NCBI RefSeq assembly: GCF_014174495.1
Contig: NZ_JACJHR010000046.1
Coordinates: forward strand, 1-64,000
Direction: 5' to 3'
Length of the DNA stretch: 64,000 bases
Source of the DNA: Amycolatopsis echigonensis
Lineage (GTDB): Bacteria; Actinomycetota; Actinomycetes; Mycobacteriales; Pseudonocardiaceae
The notes under the pieces were generated by a model. That model was not told where the DNA came from. It was given only the letters and a program-made list of their open reading frames with translations, and searched no databases. Shown here one piece after another: positions 34,189 to 41,662 of this stretch. A program made the translations under genes and the position numbers. Each line of letters begins with the position of its first letter. The first letter of the stretch is position 1.

Positions 34189-35079
34189 ATGGAGCTCCGC
34201 CTCCTCCGGTACTTCATCGCCGTCGCCGAGGAAAGCCACTTCGGGCGCGCCGCGGAGCGGCTGCGGATGGCGCAGCCGCCGTTGTCCCGAGCGATCCGGC
34301 ACCTCGAGGCCGAGCTGGGCGTCGACCTGCTGGAGCGGACGACCCGCCGGGTCGCCCTCACCCCGGCCGGGGATGCGTATCTGGACGAGGCTCGCGCGGT
34401 GCTCGCGGCGGTCGATGCGGCGCGCGCCCGGGCCAGGCGCGTCGCCGAGGGCCGCGAAGGCCGGTTGACCGTGGGCTGTGTCGGATCTGCGACGTACTCG
34501 CTGCTGCCGGCGCTCGCCCGGGAGCTGCGAGCGGAGCTGCCAGCCGTCGAGGTCCGCTTCCGAGGCGAGATGCTGGCCCCGGAGCAGGTCGCGGGCCTGC
34601 GCGAGGGTTCACTCGATCTGGGCCTGTTGCGGCACACCGAGGGGCTGGCTCCGGACCTGCGCCTAACCGTGCTGCGCGAGGACCGGTTGCTGGTCGCGGT
34701 GCCGCAGGACCACCCGTTGGCCACGCGTGCGCGCCTGGCGATCGGCGACCTCGAGGCCGAAGGCCTTGTCCTGCACAGCGGGGCCGCCGGATCCTCCATG
34801 CACCGGCTGGTGACCCGGCTGTGCGAGGACGCCGGATTCGCCCCGCACGTCACGCACGAAGTCGCCGAAACCTCGACACTGCTGACCTTCGTGGCCGCGG
34901 GGCTCGGCGTTGCGGTGGTGCCGGAGCCGACCGAGTTCCTCGGCGTGCCGGGAGTCGTGCACCTGCCGCTCGACGACGTGCCGACAGTCCCGCTCGTAGC
35001 CGCGACGAGGGACGAGACCGACCTGGTGATGGAGCGCGCGCTCGCGATTCTCGGCCGGATGAGTCGCAGCGCTCAGTAG
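34189..35079 (+). CDS. LysR-family transcriptional regulator (BenM/CatM/PcaQ-like)
   Basis: A 296-residue LysR protein. The DNA-binding start MELRLLRYFIAVAEESHFGRAA and QPPLSRAIRHLEAELGVDL are of the CatM/BenM/CbnR kind, and an effector domain of about 200 residues follows. GGAGG lies 7 nt before the ATG. It diverges from the pcaF operon with a 73-nt gap, the classic arrangement for a LysR activator responding to muconate or beta-ketoadipate pathway intermediates. Its end overlaps the convergent IclR gene by 7 nt. Confidence 0.85.
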   Translation: MELRLLRYFIAVAEESHFGRAAERLRMAQPPLSRAIRHLEAELGVDLLERTTRRVALTPAGDAYLDEARAVLAAVDAARARARRVAEGREGRLTVGCVGSATYSLLPALARELRAELPAVEVRFRGEMLAPEQVAGLREGSLDLGLLRHTEGLAPDLRLTVLREDRLLVAVPQDHPLATRARLAIGDLEAEGLVLHSGAAGSSMHRLVTRLCEDAGFAPHVTHEVAETSTLLTFVAAGLGVAVVPEPTEFLGVPGVVHLPLDDVPTVPLVAATRDETDLVMERALAILGRMSRSAQ

Positions 35080-35891
35080 AACGCGTCTCGTTCCGGGCGC
35101 GGCGTCTTGCCCGCCGAACCGTGGCCGAGCAGTCGCGACAGCTCGCCGGCGATGTCGAGCATCAGGGGAATCACCTTGGTTTCGACGTGCTCGCGGGTGA
35201 ATCTGCCCAGCGACGTCGAGTACGCGATGGCCGCGGTGACCTCCCCGCTGACGTCGCGCACCGGCACGGAAGCGGCGAGCAATCCCATTTCGAGTTCGGA
35301 CTCGACCATGCAGTACCCCTGCTGTCGGACCTCGCGCAGGATGTCGGCGAGCCGCGCCGGGTCGATCACGGTGTGCGCGGTCAGCCGCGGCATGCCCTGT
35401 TCGGCGATCACTTTGGCGAGGAAGTCCGGCCCGCGCCAGGCCATCAGCACGCGACCGGTCGAGGTCGCGGTCGTCGGCATGCGGCTGCCGACGTCGACGG
35501 TGTTGCTCAGGATGCGGCGCACCTGGACGCGCGCGACGTAGACGACTTCCGTGCCGACCAGGGTCGCCAGCGACGCAGACTCCTGCGTCTCCTCGGCCAG
35601 CCGCAGCAGCAACGGCTGCGCCCACTCGATCATGCTGTGACTGGCCGAATAGCGTTGCGCCAGGGTGAGCACCAGCGGTGTGAGGAACCACGTGCCGCCC
35701 GCATTCGCAAGGTAGCCCAGTTCCTGCAGCGTCAGGAGAATCCGGCGGGTAGCCGGACGGGACAGCCCTGTCCGCTGCGCGACTTCCGGCATGCCCATCC
35801 GCGGATGCTGTTCGTCGAAAGCGTTCAGCACGGCGAAACCGCGTTCGATGCTCTGGACGAAGTCTCGCTCGTTGACGGGTTTGCGCTCCAT
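35073..35891 (-). CDS. IclR-family regulator divergent from catABC (CatR/PcaR-type)
   Basis: A 272-residue IclR protein with the PcaR-like opening FVQSIERGFAVLNAFDEQHPRMGMPEVA, TGLSRPATRRILLTLQELGYL, and effector domain ending VTAAIAYSTSLGRF. ATG 35891 has GGGAGG upstream; upstream codons do not look coding. It is transcribed divergently from catA with a 287-nt gap containing a 21-bp palindrome, so it is the likely regulator of the catechol genes. Actinobacterial cat operons are commonly repressed by IclR proteins. Confidence 0.84.
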   Translation of the reverse strand: MERKPVNERDFVQSIERGFAVLNAFDEQHPRMGMPEVAQRTGLSRPATRRILLTLQELGYLANAGGTWFLTPLVLTLAQRYSASHSMIEWAQPLLLRLAEETQESASLATLVGTEVVYVARVQVRRILSNTVDVGSRMPTTATSTGRVLMAWRGPDFLAKVIAEQGMPRLTAHTVIDPARLADILREVRQQGYCMVESELEMGLLAASVPVRDVSGEVTAAIAYSTSLGRFTREHVETKVIPLMLDIAGELSRLLGHGSAGKTPRPERDAFY

Positions 35892-35977
35892 CGGCCCATC
35901 CTCCCAGCAATTGGCGCGCGGATCTGACTTGACAAACCCGCCGTCGCAGCCCACGGTGTGAACCGCACATCGTATTC

Positions 35978-35998
35978 GTCGTACGCATAGCGTACGAC
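35978..35998. promoter_or_regulatory. Perfect palindrome between IclR gene and catA, probable operator
   Basis: Arms GTCGTACGC (35978-35986) and GCGTACGAC (35990-35998) around the 3-nt centre ATA. It lies 180 nt before catA and 87 nt before the IclR start, with a TTGACA hexamer at 35929-35934. Likely IclR-protein binding site controlling catABC and the regulator itself. Confidence 0.65.
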
Positions 35999-36178
35999 AG
36001 AGGTCCAGTGCGGACTCTCGACCTATGCGAGACGCGTTCGGCCGATTCGCCACCGGCATCGGGTGCACGACCGGTGGAGACCTGCCGCACGATGCGGCCG
36101 TGAAAAGTGCTGGACCTCATCAGCCCTATCGACGCGAGCCGCATTCACGACCGCTGATCATCCGACCAGGAGCACCGA

Positions 36179-37036
36179 ATGACTGCCACCCATGAACATC
36201 ACTCCCCTACCGCGGCCGGATCCGGCGCCAGCGCGACCGCTGCGTTCAAGGAAAGCTCCACACGGCGCAGCACCGCGGGAAGCAGCCCCGAGCGCGTCGC
36301 CGGAATTGTCGGCGACATTCTGAAGGCCATCGACGACGTCGTGCACCGCCACGACGTCACGTACCCCGAATACCAGGCCGCCAAAGCGTGGCTGATGTCG
36401 GTCGGCGAAGGCGGAGAATGGCCGCTGGTGCTCGACGTGTTCGTCGAACACTTCGTCGAGGACCAGGTGTCGAGGTCGCAGCACGGCACCAAGGGCTCGA
36501 TCGAGGGACCCTACTACCTGCCCGGCCAGGTCAAGCTTTCCGCCGACTGCACGCTTCCCATGCGCCCGGACGAAAAGGGGACGCCGCTGGTGCTGTCCGG
36601 CCAGGTGCGCGACGTCGACGGCACCCCGTTGCCCGGTGCCGAGGTCGACATCTGGCACGCCGACGATCAGGGCTACTACGCCGGATTCGCCCCGCACATC
36701 CCCGACGGAAACCTGCGCGGCGTCGTCGTCACCGACGAGGACGGCAGGTTCGCGATCCGCACTGTCCAGCCCGCGCCGTACCAGATTCCGCACGACGGCC
36801 CGACCGGCGCATTGCTGGAAAGCGCGGGCTGGCACCCGTGGCGACCGGCGCACATCCACCTCATGGTCCGCGCCGACGGTCACCGCACGATCACCACCCA
36901 GCTGTACTTCGAAGCCGGCGAGTACCTGGACTCCGACGTCGCCGCGGCAACCAAACCCGAACTCGTCATCGCGCCGGCCGACGACGGCACCGGTGTTCGC
37001 CGCGTGACGTACGACTTCGAACTGGAAAAGGACTGA
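36179..37036 (+). CDS. catA: Catechol 1,2-dioxygenase
   Basis: A 285-residue intradiol dioxygenase that opens catechol to cis,cis-muconate. Non-haem Fe(III) ligands are visible: Tyr in SIEGPYYLPG, Tyr in PAPYQIPHDGP, and both His in WRPAHIHLMV. The helical N-terminal linker domain is present, with a low-complexity Ser/Ala tail of about 35 residues ahead of it. AGGAG lies 6 nt before the ATG. First gene of catA-catB-catC. Methylcatechols are often accepted by actinobacterial enzymes of this type. Confidence 0.92.
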   Translation: MTATHEHHSPTAAGSGASATAAFKESSTRRSTAGSSPERVAGIVGDILKAIDDVVHRHDVTYPEYQAAKAWLMSVGEGGEWPLVLDVFVEHFVEDQVSRSQHGTKGSIEGPYYLPGQVKLSADCTLPMRPDEKGTPLVLSGQVRDVDGTPLPGAEVDIWHADDQGYYAGFAPHIPDGNLRGVVVTDEDGRFAIRTVQPAPYQIPHDGPTGALLESAGWHPWRPAHIHLMVRADGHRTITTQLYFEAGEYLDSDVAAATKPELVIAPADDGTGVRRVTYDFELEKD

Positions 37037-37046
37037 CGCTGCGCAC

Positions 37047-37084
37047 GTGGCTGCGGGGACGGCGGCTGCCGCCCCTGCAGCCAC
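37047..37084 (+). other. Stable hairpin between catA and catB
   Basis: GTGGCTGCGGGG (37047-37058) pairs with CCCCTGCAGCCAC (37072-37084) with a single bulge, 11 nt after the catA stop and 41 nt before catB. No T-run follows. It may stabilise the catA end of the message or attenuate transcription into catB, giving more dioxygenase than cycloisomerase. Confidence 0.6.
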
Positions 37085-37124
37085 GCCTTGCAGTTGCATT
37101 CCGCCCAGGCTCCCGAGAGGCACC

Positions 37125-38273
37125 ATGTCCCCGACCCATGACGACGTTCTCGTCGAAAGCATCGAAACCGTCATCCTGGACGTCCCCCTCCGCCGCCCGC
37201 ACAAGTTCGCCCGGGTGACGCTCCACGCGCAACCGGTCCTGCTGGTCTTCGTCCGCACCCGAGCCGGGATCGTCGGAACGGGTGAAGGCGTCGTGCCCGG
37301 CGGCCCGTGGTGGGGCGGCGAATCGGTCGAGTCCATGAAAGTCACCATCGACACCTACATCGCGCCGCTGCTGCACGGACGGCCGGTCGACCGGATCGAC
37401 GACCTGATGCGGGACGTCACCGACCACGTCGCCGCGAACCTTTACGCCAAGACAGCAGTGGAAGTCGCCCTCCACGACGCCTGGGCACGCAGCCTCGGCG
37501 TTCCGGTGCACACCCTCCTCGGCGGTCTCGCCCGCGACCGCATCGAGGTCACCTGGGCCCTGGGCGCCGAACCCGCCGGCGTCGTCGTGGACGAGATCCA
37601 GCGGATCCTCGCCAGCGGCGACCACCGCAGCTTCAAGCTCAAGATGGGCGCCCTCGATCCGGCCGACGACATCGACCGGATCGCCGCGATCGCCGAGAAG
37701 ATGTCCTCCTCCGCCAGCCTGCGCGTGGACCTCAACGCCCGCTGGGACCTCCCGACCAGCCTCCGGCTCCTGCCCCGGCTGGCCGCCGCCGGCATCGACC
37801 TGATCGAGCAGCCGGTCCCCGGAGACCAGATCGACGCACTCGCCGAGATTAACCACGCGCTCCCCGTGCCCGTCATGGCCGACGAAAGCCTGCGCACCTC
37901 CCAGGACGCGCTGCGCCTGGTCCGGACCAGAGCAGCCGACGTGTGGTCGATGAAACTCACCAAAGTCGGCGGCTTCCGCCGGGCCCGTGACCTCGTCGCC
38001 CTCGGCGCCGCCGCCGGAATCCCCTGCCACGCAGGGACATCCATCGAAACCGGGCTGGGCACTGCTGCCTCGCTCCATCTGGCCTGCGCCGCGCCCGGCA
38101 TCACCTGGGGCAGCGAGCTGTTCGGGCCTCTGCTGTTCGCCGAAGACATCATCGCCGAACCTCTGCGCTTCGCCGCCGGACACCTGCACGTGCCCACCGG
38201 CCCGGGCCTGGGCGTCACCGTCGACCCGGAAGCAGTCCGCGCCCTCCGGCGCCGCGGACTCACTCGCGACTGA
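37125..38273 (+). CDS. catB: Muconate cycloisomerase
   Basis: A 382-residue enolase-superfamily enzyme of the muconate lactonising subgroup that converts cis,cis-muconate to muconolactone. The catalytic KLKMG (second Lys as base), metal ligands in VDLNARW, LIEQPVP and MADESL, and the C-terminal MKLTKVGGFRRA are all present. ATG 37125 preceded by GAGAGG was chosen; upstream codons form the intergenic hairpin. It lies 88 nt after catA and 25 nt before catC. Confidence 0.9.
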   Translation: MSPTHDDVLVESIETVILDVPLRRPHKFARVTLHAQPVLLVFVRTRAGIVGTGEGVVPGGPWWGGESVESMKVTIDTYIAPLLHGRPVDRIDDLMRDVTDHVAANLYAKTAVEVALHDAWARSLGVPVHTLLGGLARDRIEVTWALGAEPAGVVVDEIQRILASGDHRSFKLKMGALDPADDIDRIAAIAEKMSSSASLRVDLNARWDLPTSLRLLPRLAAAGIDLIEQPVPGDQIDALAEINHALPVPVMADESLRTSQDALRLVRTRAADVWSMKLTKVGGFRRARDLVALGAAAGIPCHAGTSIETGLGTAASLHLACAAPGITWGSELFGPLLFAEDIIAEPLRFAAGHLHVPTGPGLGVTVDPEAVRALRRRGLTRD

Positions 38274-38298
38274 CCCCCGCATCAGACCAGGAGGAAAA

Positions 38299-38577
38299 AT
38301 GCTGTTCCACGTTCGGATGGACGTCGCGATCCCGCACGAGCTGGACTCGGCAACCCGAGCCGACCTCGTCGCGCGGGAGAAAGCACGAGCCGAAGAGATC
38401 CAGAGCACCGGGACATGGCCCGAACTATGGCGAATCGTCGGCGAATACGCGAACATCAGCATCTTCGACGTCGAAGACAACGACGCGCTCCACACCCTGC
38501 TCTCGAGCCTGCCGCTCTTTCCCTACATGAAAATCAAAGTGACGCCGCTCGCGGCGCACCCCTCGAAAGCCGGCTGA
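38299..38577 (+). CDS. catC: Muconolactone delta-isomerase
   Basis: A 92-residue small decameric isomerase of the ferredoxin-like fold. It opens MLFHVRMDVAIPHELD, has EIQSTGTWPELWRIVGEYANISIFDV and ends with the PLFPYMKIKVTPLAAHPS signature of muconolactone isomerases. It makes 3-oxoadipate enol-lactone for PcaD. AGGAGG lies 5 nt before the ATG; last gene of catABC. Confidence 0.92.
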   Translation: MLFHVRMDVAIPHELDSATRADLVAREKARAEEIQSTGTWPELWRIVGEYANISIFDVEDNDALHTLLSSLPLFPYMKIKVTPLAAHPSKAG

Positions 38578-39122
38578 CCGGACGCCGAGCAGCCTGCCGC
38601 CACGGAGCATCTCGCTTCGGCCTAGCGCCCGCTCCGATCGCACGAACGAAGGCGGACTCGGCGACGCACGCTGTTCGCCGGGGACCCGCGCAGGACCTCA
38701 GACCACCGGCGCCGGTCGACGAACTGCCGGCCGGAGCGCAGCGGCTGGAGAACCTTCGGAACGGGCGGTTTCTGCCGAACGGGCTCTGCAGCGCAGCGAC
38801 AGCTTGGCGCACGGGCCGGACTGCACGGCGGCTCCGGTCGCCGGGCCGGTTCAGACACCCGTGTTCTCCGGGGAGTGCGCGGGCAACGTCCGGAGGCGAA
38901 ACGAGAAGAGGGCCGACGAACTCATGTTCGTCAACCTGATCCTCCGGTGTCGCGCGGGCGACCGGTTGAAGCCGGTCGCCCGCGCGACGCCTACCTGCGC
39001 GTGGTCGAGGATCGCTACGACGGGCCTGCCGGCTGCGGAGCGCAGCTGATCTCGACCGGTGCCGCGTGCAGCCCTGCGACCTGCGTCGGCCAGTGTCCGC
39101 AGGCGGCCGACGGAGCGGCCGA
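38578..39122. other. 545-nt gap after catC holding a long perfect hairpin
   Basis: Convergent gap between catC and the hydrolase gene. Apart from the inverted repeat at 38949-38988, I see no gene: open frames on both strands are Arg/Pro/Ala-rich shadows. One short plus-strand reading near 38995-39120 (AYLRVVEDRYDGPAGCG) looks slightly protein-like but has no start signal and no family I recognise. Confidence 0.45.
38949..38988. repeat. Perfect 17-bp inverted repeat with 6-nt loop
   Basis: GTCGCGCGGGCGACCGG (38949-38965), loop TTGAAG, and exact complement (38972-38988). It sits about 370 nt after catC and 135 nt after the convergent hydrolase stop. No T-run on either strand. It could be a two-way terminator of the kind actinomycetes use, or a mobile palindromic repeat; a single copy in the window cannot decide. 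Confidence 0.7.
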
Positions 39123-40322
39123 CTAGGACTTCCGCCAATCGGTCGCAAAATCCGCGCGCAGCCGGCCCGAGGCGAACAGATACGAGCTGCGGGCGATCTC
39201 GGTGACGGTGTGCAGCTCGTCGCCATCACGCGGGCCGTAGACCATGACCATGCCTGGCGGGAGGCGCACGCCGGCGAGGGGATGCGCCAGCGCCCAGCCC
39301 TTCGCTACGGCATCGGCGGCCAAGACCAATGGAAGGGCGAGATGCATCGAACCGTCGAAGGCGGGGTGAAGATGCGCGAACTCTCCAGCCGAGGGAACGA
39401 GGAAAGCCGATTCCGGGCCTCTCCGCTCTTCGAGCACGAAGCCGCGCGCACCCGGCACCGAGACCTCAGACTGCTGCGTTGTGACCCCCGGCAGCCCGGC
39501 AAGAGTCGCGAACAGCTGTTCCTGCAATGTCGCCGGAGCATTCTGCGATACCTGCTGTTGAGGGATCGAGGTCGTCACTTCGGGTCGCCGGCCCACTCGT
39601 GCCGCCAAGGCACCCGCCGGCAGTGTGGGCCAGCGCGCCGAGCGAGACTCCGCTGGGTTCGGTGCCAGGCCGCTGGTTTTGATGAACAGGAAGCGTTCCC
39701 GGACCCATCCGGCGAGATTCCGGAGCTGCTCTTCGGTGATCGAGTGCCCGGTCGCGTCCCGCCGGGCGACGGTCGGCGCGCCTGACTCCCCCGTCAGATA
39801 TGCCCATGTCCTCGCGAGCAGCTCCGCGGGAATCACAGTGTCGCGGGCGCCGAGTGCGAGGAACACCGGGAGGCCGGCCAAGCGCGCCGGCGTGGCCGGC
39901 ATTCCCGCATCGAACGGCATCGTTCCCGACAGGATCGCCGCGCCGGCGAACCGCCCGGGTTCGTCCAAGATCAAGCCGCCGGCGAACGCGGCTCCGCCAC
40001 TGAATCCCGCGAGCACCACCGGACGCTCTCTCGGCACGGCCGAGTCCAGCCAGCCGCGGAACCAGTCCGTAGTGGAGCGCAGCGACGCGGCGACTGGCCG
40101 ACCGATGCCGCGGTTCGCGAACCACGCGTAGCCGCCTCCTTCCACGATCGGTGCACGAACGGCTGCGTAGCCGAATTCGGGCGGAAGGCGGTCGGCGAGC
40201 GAAATGATGTCTCGTTCATGCGACCCCCGGCCGTGGAGCAGAACGACCAGCGGGGCTTCTTCATCGTCGTTTCCGCTGGTGGCTACGACCGGATCGCCGT
40301 ATTGCGACGGGGCCGAAGTCAC
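39123..40322 (-). CDS. Two-domain alpha/beta hydrolase with C-terminal luciferase-type (DUF5519-like) domain
   Basis: A 399-residue protein. Residues about 1-210 are a phospholipase/carboxylesterase-like hydrolase: VVLLHGRGSHERDI, nucleophile elbow AGFSGGAA, acid in GARDTVIPAE, His in ATGHSI. Residues about 270-390 (FAHLHPAFDGSMHLALP, KGWALAHPLAG, MVMVYGPRDGDELHTV) match the so-called luciferase domain found alone or fused in actinomycetes. GTG 40322 overlaps the VOC gene stop. The hydrolase may open a lactone or ester in the monooxygenase pathway; role of the second domain unknown. Confidence 0.7.
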   Translation of the reverse strand: MTSAPSQYGDPVVATSGNDDEEAPLVVLLHGRGSHERDIISLADRLPPEFGYAAVRAPIVEGGGYAWFANRGIGRPVAASLRSTTDWFRGWLDSAVPRERPVVLAGFSGGAAFAGGLILDEPGRFAGAAILSGTMPFDAGMPATPARLAGLPVFLALGARDTVIPAELLARTWAYLTGESGAPTVARRDATGHSITEEQLRNLAGWVRERFLFIKTSGLAPNPAESRSARWPTLPAGALAARVGRRPEVTTSIPQQQVSQNAPATLQEQLFATLAGLPGVTTQQSEVSVPGARGFVLEERRGPESAFLVPSAGEFAHLHPAFDGSMHLALPLVLAADAVAKGWALAHPLAGVRLPPGMVMVYGPRDGDELHTVTEIARSSYLFASGRLRADFATDWRKS

Positions 40323-40846
40323 GACGCCGCCCCGAACACGCCGCCTCCGACGGTCTCCGCGGTCGCCACTCCGCTCCAGACCGCGACCTCCCTGCTGAGA
40401 TCGAGCGGGCCCACGGGCGCCTCGCACGCATAGGCCCCCCATTCCTCTCGCGGCATCATCCACATCACCTCGAATTCGTTGCCATCGGGATCCCTGCCGT
40501 ACACGCTCTTGGTCGCGCCGTGGCTCGATTCGCCCGTATAGGCGTCCAGCTCGACGAGAACCAGCCGCGCCTCCTCGAGGTCTTCGATCACGTCCACCTG
40601 CCACGCGACGTGGTACATCCCGACGGATCCCGAAACTTTCGGCAGGGCGGACGGACCGATGCCGAACAGTCCCAGATCGTGATGGTTCCCCGATCGGCGA
40701 AGACGGAGGAAGGCGGCATTCGCGCCGGGCTCCCGCGCGACGACGTCCATAGCAAAAGCGGCCGTCCAGAAGCGCACCGATCGCTCAAGGTCGGAAACGA
40801 ACAAGACGACGTGATTAGCCCGGATCGCCGGAATCGGGTCGACCAT
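40319..40846 (-). CDS. VOC-superfamily protein (extradiol dioxygenase/glyoxalase-like)
   Basis: A 175-residue two-module betaalphabetabetabeta protein. Probable metal ligands are His12 (ANHVVLFVSDLERSVRFW), the His in YHVAWQVD and the Glu in DPDGNEFEVMW, the 2-His-1-Glu pattern of extradiol dioxygenases and glyoxalases. One-domain size suggests a dimeric type. GTGA overlap with the hydrolase gene downstream. In a phenolic monooxygenase cluster it could cleave an aromatic ring product or be an accessory binding protein; function unassigned. Confidence 0.75.
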   Translation of the reverse strand: MVDPIPAIRANHVVLFVSDLERSVRFWTAAFAMDVVAREPGANAAFLRLRRSGNHHDLGLFGIGPSALPKVSGSVGMYHVAWQVDVIEDLEEARLVLVELDAYTGESSHGATKSVYGRDPDGNEFEVMWMMPREEWGAYACEAPVGPLDLSREVAVWSGVATAETVGGGVFGAAS

Positions 40847-40993
40847 TATCTTGCCTCCGTGTCATGCAACGGCCGTGAATGAGGTCCAACGGTTTCCCTC
40901 GATCCAGTCATGACGCAGGGCAGGCCCGCGTCCCTGAGATCGATCGCCGGGGGCCGGGCCGAAGCAGCATCGAGCAACTGCCGCAGCAGGCGG

Positions 40994-41569
40994 TCATGAC
41001 GAGAAGAAGGCTCCCACTCCGGCGAGTCCTTCGGCCGGGGTGGCGCCGAATGACGCGAACTGGTCTGATCCAACTTGTCCCTCCGCGGCTGTGCGTCCTG
41101 TCCGCGCGTTGAAATCGCCGAACCCGGCAGCGTGGTAAACGAGCGGGAGCCTGTCGTTGAAACGGGCAGAATCGACGTGTCCGACGAAGATCGAGTGCGT
41201 ACCGCCGGCGAGTCGTTCCCGCACGGTGCATTCAAAACTTGCGACGGTCCCCTTGAGCACCGGGATCCCCGTTCGCGAGAACTCGATGTCCACCCCGTCG
41301 AATTTGTCCGATGCCGGACGCGCAAACCGCCGCGCGATACGTTCCTGGTAATCGGCCAGCACGTTGACGACGAACTTCCCGCTGCTGGCCACGGCTTGTT
41401 CGGTCGGCACCCTGCGATTGATGCAGACAAGCAACGAGGGCGGTTCCAGGCTCAGCGACGTCATGGCGCTGAGCGTCATTCCGTATGTTCGATCTCCCGT
41501 TCGCGCGGTGACGACAGTGACGCCGGTGGCGAAGCGGCTAATCGCCCGGCGGAAGTCCGGTTCGTCCAT
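40994..41569 (-). CDS. NAD(P)H:flavin oxidoreductase, small component of two-component monooxygenase
   Basis: A 191-residue HpaC/flavin reductase-like protein: FRRAISRFATGVTVVTA, the flavin-contact segment GMTLSAMTSLSLEPPSLLVCINR, GKFVVNVLA and the later IFVGHVD. It supplies reduced FAD to an HpaB-type oxygenase; the oxygenase gene lies 4 kb upstream in the same orientation. Gap of 147 nt to the VOC gene. A C-terminal 30-residue extension follows the core. Confidence 0.85.
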   Translation of the reverse strand: MDEPDFRRAISRFATGVTVVTARTGDRTYGMTLSAMTSLSLEPPSLLVCINRRVPTEQAVASSGKFVVNVLADYQERIARRFARPASDKFDGVDIEFSRTGIPVLKGTVASFECTVRERLAGGTHSIFVGHVDSARFNDRLPLVYHAAGFGDFNARTGRTAAEGQVGSDQFASFGATPAEGLAGVGAFFSS

Positions 41570-41662
41570 GACGCCTCCTCATGCTGCACCCGCTCAGTCA
41601 GCGAGATTTCATCAGCATCGGGCAAGAGCGTGAAGGAGCCCGAAATACCGGGTGTCGTCTCG

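Noticed and set aside
32385..35927. An 1180-codon plus-strand open frame over the pca genes
   Set aside because: Antisense to lactonase and thiolase and out of frame with the LysR gene; product has no recognisable domain.
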